Assembly (NCBI GenBank): GCA_023846275.1
Contig: JAIUJO010000183.1
Location: forward strand, 110,745-174,744
Origin: Vanilla planifolia
Taxonomy: Eukaryota > Streptophyta > Magnoliopsida > Asparagales > Orchidaceae
DNA: 64,000 bases
Direction of reading: 5' to 3'
A program made the translations under genes and the position numbers. The notes beneath the pieces were generated by a model. It searched no databases. It had not been told where the DNA came from and worked only from the letters and a program-made list of their open reading frames with translations. Positions 25,542 through 39,095 of this stretch are shown here, piece by piece. The stretch's first letter is position 1. The number at the start of each line of letters is the position of its first letter.

Positions 25542-28500
25542 TATACTAGGGTTTATCGTTAAGAAACTAAATTTGTTGGGCTCAACCAAGTAAGCTCTAT
25601 GTAATCAGTAATCAATTTGTATACTTCTAAATATTTTATTTTATTATGATTTTGGTATGCTTTGTGAGACCTTAGTTTGCATCATATTATGTAATTGTGC
25701 ATGTTACACCAAATCACCTTTGTATCTTGGAATGGAAGTTTCTTATGTAACGTATCTCATTTCTTTAAATTTTTTTATTAAGTTTTGTTGTCATGAAACC
25801 TTAAACGTAACCTTATGCGATCTTTAAACCACTTTAATTTTTTTATGTTATATTAATTTAATTTATTTCATTAAAAATTTAATAAATATTTACTTATTAC
25901 TAAAATAAACTTTTTCAATTATTTTTCTAATTTTTTTTGTAATTTATAAAAACACTAAACAAGATTTAATTTAGGTGAAACGAACTTTATATAAATCATC
26001 TTGATTATCTGTATCTGATTTAATGTTTTTTAAAATACTTTTATGAATTTTATTTTTTAGTGTTTTGGCATATTTTTAAGTAATTTTAATTTGCATGTGA
26101 CGTGATTATTGATAATGTTATACTTAGACTCCTAAGTGTTTGAAATGCAACTTTCATATAAAATTTATCTCCTTCCTAAAAATGTTTCACATTAATTTCG
26201 TTATGCTACTGTGAAACTTAAATTCTTCTATCACATAACAATCACATTTTATTGATGGTGATAATCCATTGCTTCAATTTATCTTATTTTAATTTTATTA
26301 TATATTTATTTACTGTTATAGTAAAAAATTATTATTATTTATTCTTTCTTTTATCTTGGAATGCAAGTTTCTTATGTAACATATCTCATTTCAGTAAATT
26401 ATTTTATTAAGTTCTGTTACTATGAAAAACTAAATGTAGCGTTATGTGATCTTTAAACCACTTTAATTTTGGTTACATTATATTAATTTAATTTATCTCA
26501 TTAAACCTTTAATAAATATTTACTTATTATTAAAATAAACCTTTTTATTATTTTTCTTATTTATTTATGTAATTTGTAAAAATCCAAACATGATTTAATT
26601 GAGATGAAACAAACTTTAAATCATTCATCTTAATGATCTGTATCTAATTTATAATTTTTTTTCAATACTTTTATGAATTTTATTTTTTATCGTTTTGGCA
26701 TATTTTTTGAGTAATTTTAATTTGTACATGATGTGATTATTGATAATGTTATACATAGACTCCTAAATGTTTGAAATGCAAAATTCCAATAAAGTTTATC
26801 TCCTTTCTAAAAATGCTTCACATTGATTTTGTTATGCTACTATGAAACTTAAATTCTTCTATCACACAACAATCACTTTTTGTTGATGGTGATATTAGAT
26901 TACTTCAATTTATCTTATTTTAATTTTATTATATATTAATTTACTATTATAGTAATAAATTTTTATTATTTATTCTTTTTTATCTTGGAATGCAAGTTTC
27001 TTATGTAACATATCTCATTTCTGTAAATTTTTTTTATTAAGTTTTGTTAATATGAAACCCTAAAAGAAGCCTTATGTGATCTTTAAACCACTTTAATTTT
27101 GTTACAATATATTAATTTAATTTATCTCATTAAACCTTTAATAAATATTTACATATTGTTAAAATAAACTTTTTTTATTATTTTCTTATTTATTTATGTA
27201 ATTTTTAAAAAAATCAAAACAAGATTTAACTGAGATGAAACAAAGTTTAAATAATTCATCTTAATGATCTGTATCTGATTTATAATTTTTTTTCAATACT
27301 TTTATGAATTTTATCTTTTAGTGTTTTGCCATAATTTTTGAGTAATTTTAATTTACACGTGATGTGATTATTGATAATGTTATATGGTCAGACTCCTAAG
27401 TGTTTGAAATGCAACTTTCCAATAAAATGTATCTCCTTTCTAAAATGTTTCACATTGATTTTGTTATGCTACTACGAAACTTAAATTCTTCTATCACCAA
27501 CCATCACATTTTATTGATGGTGATATTACATTGCTTTAATTTATCTTATTTTAATTTTATTATATATTTATTTAGTATTATAATAAGAAATTATTATTAT
27601 TTATTATTTTTTAATTTTTTTTAATTCATATATATTTTAAATGATGTCTTTTTAGACATAAACAAATATTATGTGATTCATTTTAATAAGTTCTATCCAA
27701 TTAAATATGTACTTATATAATTTTTAATATTTTATTTACAAATATTTTTTCAAGCTTGAGGACACATTCCAATTCATACTTACTTTTTTTTATGTTGGAT
27801 GTAATGCTTGACCTTATTATTATATTAGAATACTCCTTTCTTATGTAGTTTATCTAATTTGTTCAAATATTTTACTTTCATTTTGTTATATTACTATGTA
27901 ATGCAAATTCTTCTTTTGTGTATCGTTTACATCATCTTGATTTGGTTAAATTACATTACTTCAATTTATTCCATTTTGGCCTTAAAGTATATTTACTTAA
28001 ATTGAGTACTATAAATAATTTCATTTTATGCTTTTTTCTTTTGTACTTCAAAATAATTCTAAAGGTGGGTTTAATGAGATTAAACAAATGTCATCTGGCT
28101 TAAAAATGAAAATCTCCATCCAATTTAAAATTGCTTATGTATTTTTAAAGCTTAATTTTTATGGTTTTATCATGCTTTACAAGATATTTTTATTTGTAAA
28201 GGATTTGACGATCATAAATGTCTAACACAATCTTCTTTGCACCACAGAATTTGAGTTTCACTAATAAATTTTCTCATCTTTGTAAACATTTTTACTTTGA
28301 TTTAATTGAATTATTAAGAGAATCTAATCTTCCTTAATGTAACCTTAATATTACTTTGATTTGGTTATGTTGCATTGTTTCAATTTATCTAATTTTACTT
28401 TAAGTATATATTTTCTTATTATTAAATTAATAGTTTACTATAATTTACCCTTATTTACTTTTGTAATTTGAAATAACTCAAAGGAGCTCTACCAATTTAT

Positions 28501-30250
28501 TTATTTATTTTTATTTTTTTCAAAATTTTATTTAGAAAATTTTGATGCATTTTTGAAATTTTTAATTCTTACCGAATTTGATTATCAAGAATATTATAAT
28601 CAATTTCTTGAGTATATTGGAACACAATTTTATTCTATGATTTATGTAATTTTTCAAAATTTTTGCCATGATTTTGTTATGTTACTTTATGAATATAATT
28701 CTTCTCCCTTAAAAAATTTAAAATACTTTGATTTTTATTATGTTATATTTCTTTAAATTTTGTAATTTTATCTTTAATATATGTTTATTCATATTCAAAT
28801 ATTTTTTAACTTATGTTGATTTATATTTGTAATTTATAATAATGACAATCATGGTACAATTATGATGAAACATTCTTAGACTCATCATGATATGCTATTT
28901 CTTGGTAAATATTAATTTATATATTCAAAATTAGTTTTTTTAAATTGTACTAGAATGCACTACGATCAATTTTTTTGTAGTTTAATTGATGATCAAGAAT
29001 GTTATCTACTTAATAAGTTGAAATGCAACATACTTAAAACGTTATTCTCATTTTTCTAGTTTTTTTTCTTTGATTAAGTTATGTTATTAGGTGACTACAA
29101 ATCCCTTATTTATTAAACATTACAATAGTTTATTTTGATATATTATGTTATTTCTAGTTTTCTAGTTTCAATATTAATATATGGTTACTAAATACTAACA
29201 TAATAAATTGTTAAATAAACAAACACATATTAACTCATCAAGATGAAAAAAAAACACATATTAACTCATCTTGACATGTTCTAATCAATTAAATAGCATT
29301 TTTCATGTTCTTAAATATTTTTTCTTATTGCCTTTCACACTTTATGAGCCATTATTATTTTTAACTTATTTTTTAATCAATTTATCTCATTTTATTTTTA
29401 ATATATATATATATATATATATTTACTTAAACTTAAAATAATTATTTTTCTCATTTAATTTTTTAAAATTTTAAATTTTATTAAATTCAAAATAAGAGAA
29501 AAAGGTTGTTGTAGTCATCTTATTGCACATTATTTAGTTAAACGTTCATGTTTATATTTTTAAATACTTTTTGGTATGTTTAAAGATGTTTTGGTTAACT
29601 ATATTTAAAAATTGATGATGGCACTTAATCTCTTATTCGATATGTTTCACATTGATTTGGTTATATTAATATATATCTTTAAATATGAACTATTTTGATA
29701 ATTAAAATGATTTAATTTTGGTTATGTTATATTGCTTCAATTGAACTTAATGCATTTTAATACGATAATATTAAATGAATAATTTATTATTAGTTATGCT
29801 TACTTACATTTAGTATCTAGAATAATTCAAAACAAGTACTAATTGACATGTAGAATATGTCATTGGATTAATATGATGATCTCTATCTAATTAAATAATT
29901 ATTTCTATTTTATGAAGCAATTTATTTTCTATGAATTTGGTATATTTTACGACAACTTTCTTAAAATTACTCATTTCTTCAAATTATTTGCTTGAATAAG
30001 ACTATATTACTAAGTGAATCTGAATCATCTCTCATGGACATTTACATCTTTTGAATTGGTTATATTACATTAATTTATTTTATCTTATTTCATCATTAAA
30101 AATTATTTAATTGATATTAGAATAATAATTTGTTATTATCTATGTTTGTTTAATTTGGTAATTCATAGTAAATGCAAATTAGGTCTAATAAAGAAGAATT
30201 GTATGTCTTGGTGTCATCTTGACGATTTCAATCCATTTAAAAACATGTGT
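25542..30250 (+). repeat. AT-rich satellite array, about 400-bp monomers (right part)
   Basis: The same monomer landmarks as in 13410-22434 resume right after the solo LTR and in the same orientation, so the LTR split a once continuous array. Monomers are again divergent, except for the three-copy 629-bp block at 25723-27609. A short (AT)11 tract lies at 29401-29422. The last recognisable monomer fades out near 30245, after a GTGTCATCTTGACGATTTCAATCC landmark. There is no gene in it. Confidence 0.85.
25723..27609 (+). repeat. Three-copy 629-bp higher-order repeat
   Basis: TATCTTGGAATG is at 25723, 26352 and 26981, exactly 629 bp apart both times. The copies stay similar through their whole length (by eye roughly nine bases in ten). 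Each unit is about one and a half monomers. A full monomer runs from GAATGCAAG to GAAATGCAAC about 412 bp later, then about 217 bp of the next one, after which the text jumps back to TATCTTGG. It is clearly younger than the neighbouring monomers. Short open frames in the third copy are chance. Confidence 0.9.
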
Positions 30251-33200
30251 ATGTGCTTAAGAGACATAAGGGGCATGCTTTTATTTAGTTCAAAAAAATG
30301 TATGCATCATAATTTTGATGTTGTCATGATATCTTGATGCATGTAGCATGACTTCATGTTTTAAATGAGTGAATTATTCAAAAAAATTTAATTTATAATG
30401 AACCAAAAAGACTTACAAGTTCAATTAAAAAAAGGAAATCTTACAAATTAATAAAATATTAGATCTCATTTTCATGATTAAATATAAATTATGAATAAAT
30501 TATAATAAGTTTTATTAACTATTAATAATTATCGTTATAGCTCTTACAACTATTATCTTTTCCTTCCAATTTCATTTAAAGAATTATAGTTAATTATTTT
30601 AAACAAATGTAATTAATTATTTATACTATTTGATAATAAGTTTACTAATTTAAAACTAATTATTAACTAAAAATTAAATATTGGTTAGTATAATTAATAG
30701 TCAGATTTGAATTTATTTTTTGTTAAAATAATTTTAAGCTAATTATGTTAGTAAGTTTCTTATTGTAGTTTACTATAACAATAAAAAATTATATTTAATA
30801 ATACTTTAATTGAATAATTGTTATTTCTATTGTTGGACTTAACAAATAAAAACTCCTTTAATCATTGTGTAAATACAAAAATATTGCTATAATATAAAAA
30901 AAAAACAAACTTAATATAAGAATAACTAAGAACCATTAATGTCGCCAATTAATGATAGTATTTTGGATAACATTCCAAAAAAATTTAAGATGAATAAAAA
31001 TAGTAACATATGATATAATAATAATCATCTTATTCATGATAAATCTTATGATTAAAGCAAAAAATTTAAAATAATAGTTTTTTAGTTATCATAATATAAT
31101 AAAAAATCTAATTTTATTGTAATAGTATTCTCAAAATATCTACTATAAGTATTTTAGTTCTCCTTTTCTTTTAATTTTAAAAAATTGAATACTACGACTA
31201 AAGGAATACTAATAATTAATAAGATATACTTAAATTTAGTAATTATAAAAAATATAATATTAAAAAAATTAAACAAGTCATTTAAAATTAATTCCAGATA
31301 TTATTATTGTATCTACAATAATCAACTCTTTTTTGATAAATAATTTCATTTATTATTATTAATAATTATTCTAGTTACACTTTTTATTAAGAAACTATAT
31401 TATTAAATAAATTTTCTTATGTAATTCATGGAATTTAATTTAGTAATAAAACAACTATTTATGTTTAATTGTCTATGTTTTATACATATTAATTGTTCTA
31501 TTATTATTACTTATAATATTTTAAATTGATATACACTATTAAAACCTAACATTCTATCATTTAAATTATTACTAGAATTTTATTAATATTTGTAATGGTG
31601 GTTATTCCAAATTATCTAAATTATAGTTATTTTTTGAATTCTTACTATAATAATTAATTTTATTCTTATTGTTATTATAATTAGTAATTACTTTTTCAAA
31701 TTTTAGAAATTTTAACTATTGGTAGATAAAATTTAATAATTATTATCATTGTTATTCTTAGTTGTAAATGGATATTGGTGCTAGATAATGTTATTATATG
31801 TGCAATTGGCTCGTTTATTCTTAACATTATAAAATTAATATAAAATAAATTAACTTTTTGTATTTCTTTTATGAAAAAAATATTGTAATTTATAATAAAA
31901 CTACAATAAATAATTTATATTCTTATTCACCTTATTATTTTTAAATAGTTTTCATCATCTCTTCATTATAATTCATTAGTAATAAACCTTGATATCCCTC
32001 TTATGAAATATTTTTTAATTACACTTGGATTAATGAAATAAAATAATTTTTATTAATTAGTTAAGTTATTCCTAATTTTTATTTCCATTTATTTTTAATA
32101 ATGGTTCATACAATAAAAACTTATTTAATTGTTAATTAAAAAACTATTCCTTATGGTTTTTGTTAATTACAAAATAATTTTAGATATTACATTATTTTGG
32201 GCTATAACTACTTAATTACAAAATAAATTTCTAATATATAATAATGAGTGCTTTTGTGAAAATTAAAGATCAACTATTTGTTTAGTACTTTAATAGTCAT
32301 AATCTTTTGTATTATTAACAAAAAATAATTTCATTTGTTATTTTTAATAGTGTGATAATAAATATTGTTATTAATAATAATGTTTATTATAATTATTAAG
32401 AATTATTCATGATAATATTTAAATGAAGTAGAAATATTCTTTAACCATTTATAGTTATAGTCATGTCATATGACCAATTGATAATAGCTTATATGATGTC
32501 TTAATATTATTGTTAAGTTTTTTGTTTATTTAAAACTATTCTAGGAAGAAAAATTAACAACTAAGAATAAGTCAATAATGGTTTTCTTCATAAGGAAACC
32601 TTTTATCCGTAATTGTAATATTGAAATTTTAAATTTATTAGGACATGTAACTCCATATAATTAAAATAAAAAACTATTATTACTTATTTTAGTTACAATA
32701 AATATTTATCAAAAACTTGATTTGCATTAACTCATAATATTGTGTTATTAAAAAATATTATTAATTAATTGTAAAACTTTATAATGTATTGATAGATATC
32801 CTTTATGAAGGCATTACCATTTTATTTTATTATTGCTTATCACATAATTTTTTATACATATGAAGTAGAGTTTTCCAAAATATTATAAGATAAGATTTTA
32901 TAACCTTGGATGTCATTGAAATTAATTACTTTTTTTTCCTTAATTGTTATCATCAAAAGCTTTTAAATACAAGTTATCACAAAGAACATCATATTAAGAA
33001 CATGCTTAAAACAATTATTAAAAAATTAATTATTCTTTAATTTTTTATAATCATGAGTTAATAATAAAATTAAAAACATGAAACTAATGTCTAAACTTTT
33101 TATTGAGGGAGCATTATGAAATAAAAGAAGAAGATACTACAAAGAGTTAAGAAAGAAAAACAAGTACAAGAAGTAAAAATGAAGAGAGTAAAATAACTAA

Positions 33201-33825
33201 TTTATAGAATAAATAAAAACATTGAAAAAAGTAAAACGAAATGGAAAGAAAAAGAAAAATAAAAATAATAAAATTTTGAAAAATAATAATTACAAAAAAG
33301 TTAAAATATTTAAATACTTTTTATTAATTAGAAATTTTATTCATAATTATTGAGAATGAAAATAATAATAATAATTATTTTCATAAAGTTTAAATTTATT
33401 TTATGCATAAGAAATTATTTAATATTTATATTAATATTTAAATTATTTTAAAAATTATTAATGTTTTAACTTTCCTATCATAATTTATAATTTTAAATAA
33501 TATTTATTACTACTATTATTATAAAAATAATATGAATAAATTAATGAAATAGAACATAATATGATAGAAATTTTTCTAATAATAAATTTTTATAATAAAT
33601 AAATTTCATTAATTTTTTTCAATATGTATGAAATATTTACATAATAACAATTTTTATAGTTAATTTATCAAACGAGTCCATTTCAAAACTAATATTTTTC
33701 TCATAATAGTTCATTTATTTTGTTAGGTTAAGTTTTTTCTTAGTAATAAAAATATGTATGAATTTAAAAGTAATGTTATATAATATTTGAAATAATTTAT
33801 AATTGTTTTTTTTCATATTACTAAT
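30250..33825. repeat. A/T-only block with internal purine patch
   Basis: The text is almost entirely A and T, made of words like TTATTAATTATTAATAATTAT, with no clear short period. A purine-biased patch (about 33110-33300, rich in GAAGAAG and AAAGAAAAAC) lies near its right end. A similar patch recurs inside each later AT block. I take the right part as the AT module of the 6 kb macrosatellite; the left 2.8 kb may be unrelated AT-rich filler. I see no genes or transposon ends. Confidence 0.6.
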
Positions 33826-35735
33826 TGATGATAAGGATTGAGAAACTAACCAGAAAAGAGTTTGTAAGGAGGTGGTAGAGTAAAAGAGAAAGGGAAAAAC
33901 AAAGAAGGGTAAATGAAAGAAGATAAAAATGTGAGATATATGGAGTAATAAAGAGAGATAACACAAATATGTAATAGTGGGGAAGTTGAATGAAAAACAA
34001 GGTAACAATAATAACAAAATCGGGGAAGATTACCAAGAATAAAAGAAATGAGAGAGAAAAAGAGAAATAAAAGGAAGATAGAATTGAGAGAAAGATACTG
34101 AGAGAGATAATAAATGGTGAAAGATATACTCTCCTAAAAAGTGGAAAAGGAAAGAGCAAGTTAGAAAGCATCAATAGAAAGAGAAAGAAGACTTTTAGAT
34201 AAGTTAGCAATGATGGAAGAGTGAGTGTGATACAAAGAAACTAAGAGACTATGAAAGACAAATAGAGGGAAGAGACTATGAGTGATAGTCTTGTATAGAG
34301 AAAAGAAAGGAAGATGAGATGAAGAGAAAGATAGATGGGACTAAGTTAGAGATGAGAAAAAATTAGGGTGGCAAAGAGTGATAAATAGTTCAGTGATGGA
34401 AATGAAGTAGATAGGGTAGATTTTATGGATACAGAAAGAGACAAGAGAGAGAAAATATGAGATCAAGAAAAGATAAAAGTGACAAGGGTCACAAATAGAA
34501 TAGTTAGATCATGAAGGGAATAGGAGATGACAAAGATAGAGTGAGAGAAAAGTTAGAGGCAGCATTAGAATAACTTATAAAAATATAAAGAGAAGAGAGA
34601 GATGAAGTGTCTAAAGGTCTAAAAGATTTAGAGATATGGCTAAAGAAATGGAAAGTGAAAGAATAAGAGTGGTAAATGGGGAAAGGATTTAAGTTAATGG
34701 TAAAAAGAAAGAATCAATGTGAAGGGGTAATAAAGGTGAGTAAACAAAGCAAAGGAGAGATAAGAGAGAAAATTGTAGGTGAAGAGAATAAAGAAACAAG
34801 TGAGAGCATATAAATGATGGAAGAGAAGCTGGAAAGAGAGATTTATGGGATAGAAAGTGGAAGAGAGAATGGAGAGAAATAAAAAGAGTGATATAGAGAT
34901 TAAGCATAGAGACAAAGAAATATAAATGTTAGAGGGTTACATAAATGTAGAGAAGGCATGGAAAGGAAAAAAAAAGATGAAGAAATACAAAAAGTACACC
35001 TTAGCATCATAAAGGGATAATGGAAAGAAAACATTAGAGTGAGATAGAGTAGGAATGAGGAGGGAGAAGGTAAGTGGAGGAGGATTAGAGATACATAAGT
35101 TGGAAGAGGAAAATATCAGAAAATGAGAAGGTAGTGTCAAAAAAAGATGGTTTTGATAGAGAAGGGAAATATATAGATATAGGAACTACAAGAGAGTTAA
35201 ACAAAGTTGGAAACCAAGTAATTACAAAAATCAACTATGAGAGATGGCAACATAGAATGAAGACAGTCATAAAAAGTGGGAGAAATCATTATAAAAATAA
35301 AGAAATGATCAAAAGTGAAGATAGAGGGAGATGTTGAGCAAGAGACAATAAGATATGGCTAAATGTAATTAAGAGATTATATGAGTAAGAAAATAGTGGT
35401 GCAGAAGAAAGTGAGATATAGTAAAGTAAGAAAACTTAAGTGAATAAAAAGAATGTTTAGAAGAGTGAGAGCAAGAGATTGCATTGTAAGAGAGATTGAA
35501 CAACCATATAGAGAAGGGAAGTCAAAAATAATAAATTAGTTTAACATTGGGGAGGACAAGAAATTGGGTAGAGAGAAATATAAAAGGATATAAAGAGACA
35601 TGGTATAGCAGATACTACAAGGGAATTAGAAATCGATAAAAAGACATGAACTCATTAACAAGGAGAGCTACATAGAATTGTGAGATGAGTGATAAAGAGT
35701 AAGACAATTATGAAATAGTATTATTTATGAGATGA
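33825..35735 (+). repeat. Purine-rich (A/G) block 1
   Basis: The + strand is almost all A and G, with isolated T and few C. Words such as GAGAGAAAGAG, AGATAGAG and GAGAAG dominate without a fixed short period. Open frames on the - strand are Leu/Ser/Phe-rich products of the pyrimidine strand, and a + strand frame at 35134-35337 is Lys/Arg/Glu-rich. Neither looks real. It is the first of eight such blocks, all with purines on the + strand. Confidence 0.8.
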
Positions 35736-37190
35736 GGGGTAAAATTATTATTTTTTTAAATTCCCTTGAAGAATTTTAATGCAATATAATTAAAATTTAT
35801 TTGATTAAATATTTTAATTATTTTATAATAAATTTACTATTTTATTTTTTTATTATTGATTAATATTTTATTATTTACTGTGATAAAAAAACTTGTTAGA
35901 CTTAGTTTTTGCATTTGGAACTTAAGCGCTTGCTAGTTACCTATATAACTAATTCTTAGTTCTGATAATGAAAATGAGGAACAATAAATAATTGTTAAAA
36001 GAAGGTTAAGTGTAAGAATATTAAATACTTTGTACTAATATTTTTGATGAAATCTATTAGGAATATTTTTTCCTATAATTATTGATGATAATTACAATAA
36101 TTCCTTCTTAAACTCATAAATGACTATTTATGAAGAAAACACTTGTAATTATAATAACTAAATAAATTTCCATATTAGTATTCTATTTTTTTTTATTATT
36201 TATTAAATTAATTATGTGATATAATTCAGTGATAATTGATTTTTTAATATTATAAATAACTTTTTTAAATATTCATTATTTTAATGTTCTTAACTATTAT
36301 TATGATAATGTTGAAAAGCATTATTAGCTAACTATTACAACTGAGTAATAACTACAAATTCATTATTAATTACTTGTCATAAATGTCTTTCAAAACTATT
36401 ACATAATTATTTTTATATTATTAAGTTTTTGTAGTAATAATTGATAAGATTAGAGTGATAAGTAATAATTATTAGCTTGAAATGTGATTAAAAGTAATAA
36501 TGCAACTGAACATTATCTTAAATTTTGAAATTACTAAGAATAATCTCTAAATCAATCATATGAAATAATAAATTTTACTAATAGCTAACAAAGCTAAAGA
36601 AAGAATATTTTGAAAAAATCATATTATTCCATAAAAAATATTTTTATTAATAGAAATAAAAAAAGAATATGGATCAATCATAAACACTAGAAAGAAAGAA
36701 AAAAATAAGAATTTGTTAAAGAATTTTTGTAACAAATTAAAAAAAGGCAAAGAATTTGTTAAAGACAAAAAAATAAAAAAAATTATGTGATAGAATTACA
36801 AAGAAAGAAGAAGAACAACATATTGATATTATTTAATAATAAAATATATTATCAAAAAAATTTTATTTTATTAACAAAATGTTAGCTATTACTTTTCAAA
36901 ATAAAATTGTTAATTGAAATTTTAATTGAGTAATAGTTTTTTAGTTTTTACATGAATTGTAAAAGAAATTGTATTACTAATTATTAAAATTCAAAATTAT
37001 GACATAATAAAAATTATTATTATTATTATTAGACTATTTTATTCTTATTTAATTTATTTTTTATTTAATAATATATTTAATATTTATTATAACAATAAAT
37101 ATAATAAATATAAGAAATATTTTATAATAAAAATATATTATTCTTATGGAAAATAATAATTCCGAATAATTTGCTACATATAAAATGCAT
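35735..37190. repeat. A/T-only block with A-rich purine patch (copy 2)
   Basis: AT-rich text resembles the other AT modules, with a purine-biased patch at about 36590-36830 (AAAGAAAG, AAGAAGAAGAAC). It separates purine blocks 1 and 2. No gene is visible. Confidence 0.65.
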
Positions 37191-37440
37191 AAGATTTTAA
37201 AAAAGTTTTAATTTTTTTGTACTTCATTTATTGATTATGTTACACTCAACCTTATTCGTGTGTTGGAATGCAACCTTTCAAGATAATTGTCTTATTTTTT
37301 TCCAATGTTTTGGTTTTATTTGGATTCTATTGCTATGTAATACCAAATCTCCTCTGTTGTAATATTTATTTCGCTTTAATTTAGTTATATTACATTACTT
37401 CAATTTATGTTATTTAAGTTTTAAAATACATTTTATAAAA
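37190..37440 (+). repeat. Isolated monomer of the 400-bp satellite
   Basis: About 250 bp match the region 2 satellite in order: TGATTATGTTACACTCAACCTTATT, TTGGAATGCAACCTTTC, TTGCTATGTAATACCAAATCTCC, and TTAGTTATATTACATTACTTCAATTTATG. It stands alone, in the same orientation as the main array, at the junction of an AT module and purine block 2. It is a displaced piece of the satellite some 7 kb from the array. Confidence 0.8.
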
Positions 37441-39095
37441 AATAAGGAGATAAGGGAAGAGTCGATTAGATGAGATAAAATGTGTTATGAAAAAAAATAA
37501 ATATAGGGATAGAGAGAATGTTGAAGTGAGTAAGATAAAACATGGTGTAGTAAGTGGAGTATTTCATAGAGAAAATAAAGGGAGATAGAAATAATGGAGG
37601 GAAAGAGTAAGTAAGGGAAAGGAAAGTGATAGGTGAAATTTAATGGAAAGAGTGTTAGACAAATAGGAAAAGAGAGTTCTGTAAAGAAAAAAATTTTATA
37701 GAAAATAAAATAAAGGAAGAGAGAGGAGAGAGAAAAAAAAAGGTTAGAATCAAAGATAAGAAAGCATGATAGACAATTATAAGGAATAAGTCAAACAAAA
37801 AGAGATAGAGAGATAAAGTAGGGGAGAAATAGTAGAGTGAAGTAGAGAGGGTGAGCGATAGAGATACAATGAAAGTTAGAGACTATGAGAAGACATTTGA
37901 GATGGAGAAATGGAGAGATAATGAAGGTAAAAGAAATAGATGCAAATATATAAGTGAGAGAAAAGCAAAGAGATAGAATGAGATGGAGAAAAGAGTGAAG
38001 ATAAGGAGACAAAGATCCAAGATAAATAAGGGAATGAAAATAGAGATAATAAAAAAGACAAAATAGAGTGGAGAAAATATAATGTGCTAGAGATAAGTGA
38101 CAAAAAGATAAGGTGACAATAAGAGAGATAAATAATGTGGGGCATATATAATGATAAAAATGGAAAACCATAAATGTAAGGAGAGAGGCAATAAAGGGTA
38201 TATGAGAGAAATAAGAGAGGAGATACATGGAAGAGAGAAAGTGTGTAGAAATGATATGATAAATAAGAATGATAGTTAATGAAATAGATAGAAGGGAGAG
38301 GAAGAGTAAATTAAGTGATAAAGTATTAAAAAAAATTATGAGAGTTAGAAGAGTGATGAATAAATTAAATAAGAAGTGATGGAGAGTAAAAGATTATATA
38401 AATAAGATAGAAGCAACTAGAGACAAGAGAAAAGGGATGATAAATGGAAAGAGAATATAAAGAGATCGTATGAAAGAGAAAGAATGTATGAATAATGACA
38501 TAGATATGTGAGAGAAAGATGTAGGGACATGAGGAAGAGTTAAGAGGTAATAAGAGACACGAAGGAGAAGACAATGAATTAGACTAATTCAAAGATTAAA
38601 ATAAGGTAAAAAGGTAATAAATAAATAGAGCAAGGCAAAGTGAAGGGTATAACATAAGAGACAGAGATGGATATAGAAGACAAAAGAAGAAAAGAAAGAG
38701 AGAGAAGAATAGAAAGAAGAGAGATAATAAGAGAGAGAAGATAGAGACCATGACAAAGAATGTCATAAAAAAAGACCATAAAGAATAAGGCATAAAAAGA
38801 TAATGATAAATAGAATAAATGATAATTAAATTGATCTTAGATAGAGAAAAAGAAAGTGAGTGATAAAGGTGAGTGAGAAAATAGACAGTTAATAAACACA
38901 AGAGAGAATGAAGGATAGAGATTAAGGGAGCAACAAAGTGAAAGACACAATTAACGGGAAAGAAGGATAGAGATTCCAAAATGGAGAAAAAGTGGATTGA
39001 GATCAAGAAAGTTTAAAGTTGGTTGAAGAGGGAGAGGAAAATGTAACAAAGAAAAGGATAATAGGACAATGAGATAGTGAAAGAAAAAGGACCTT
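37440..39095 (+). repeat. Purine-rich block 2 (long-type, truncated)
   Basis: A/G-rich + strand. A landmark GAGACCATGACAAAGAATGTCATAA at about 38745 matches GAGACTATGACAATGATTGTCATAG at about 48984 and GAGACTATGACAAAATGCAATAAAG at about 55007. In those copies about 700 bp of purine text follows the landmark; here only about 350 bp remain before the text changes at 39095. The end of the block is therefore missing where element A starts. Open frames on the - strand are composition artefacts. Confidence 0.75.

Noticed and set aside
35134..35337. + strand 67-codon Lys/Arg/Glu-rich frame in purine block 1
   Set aside because: Purine-only text lacks most stops except TAA and TGA, which need T. The product is typical of A/G-rich DNA and has no recognised domain.
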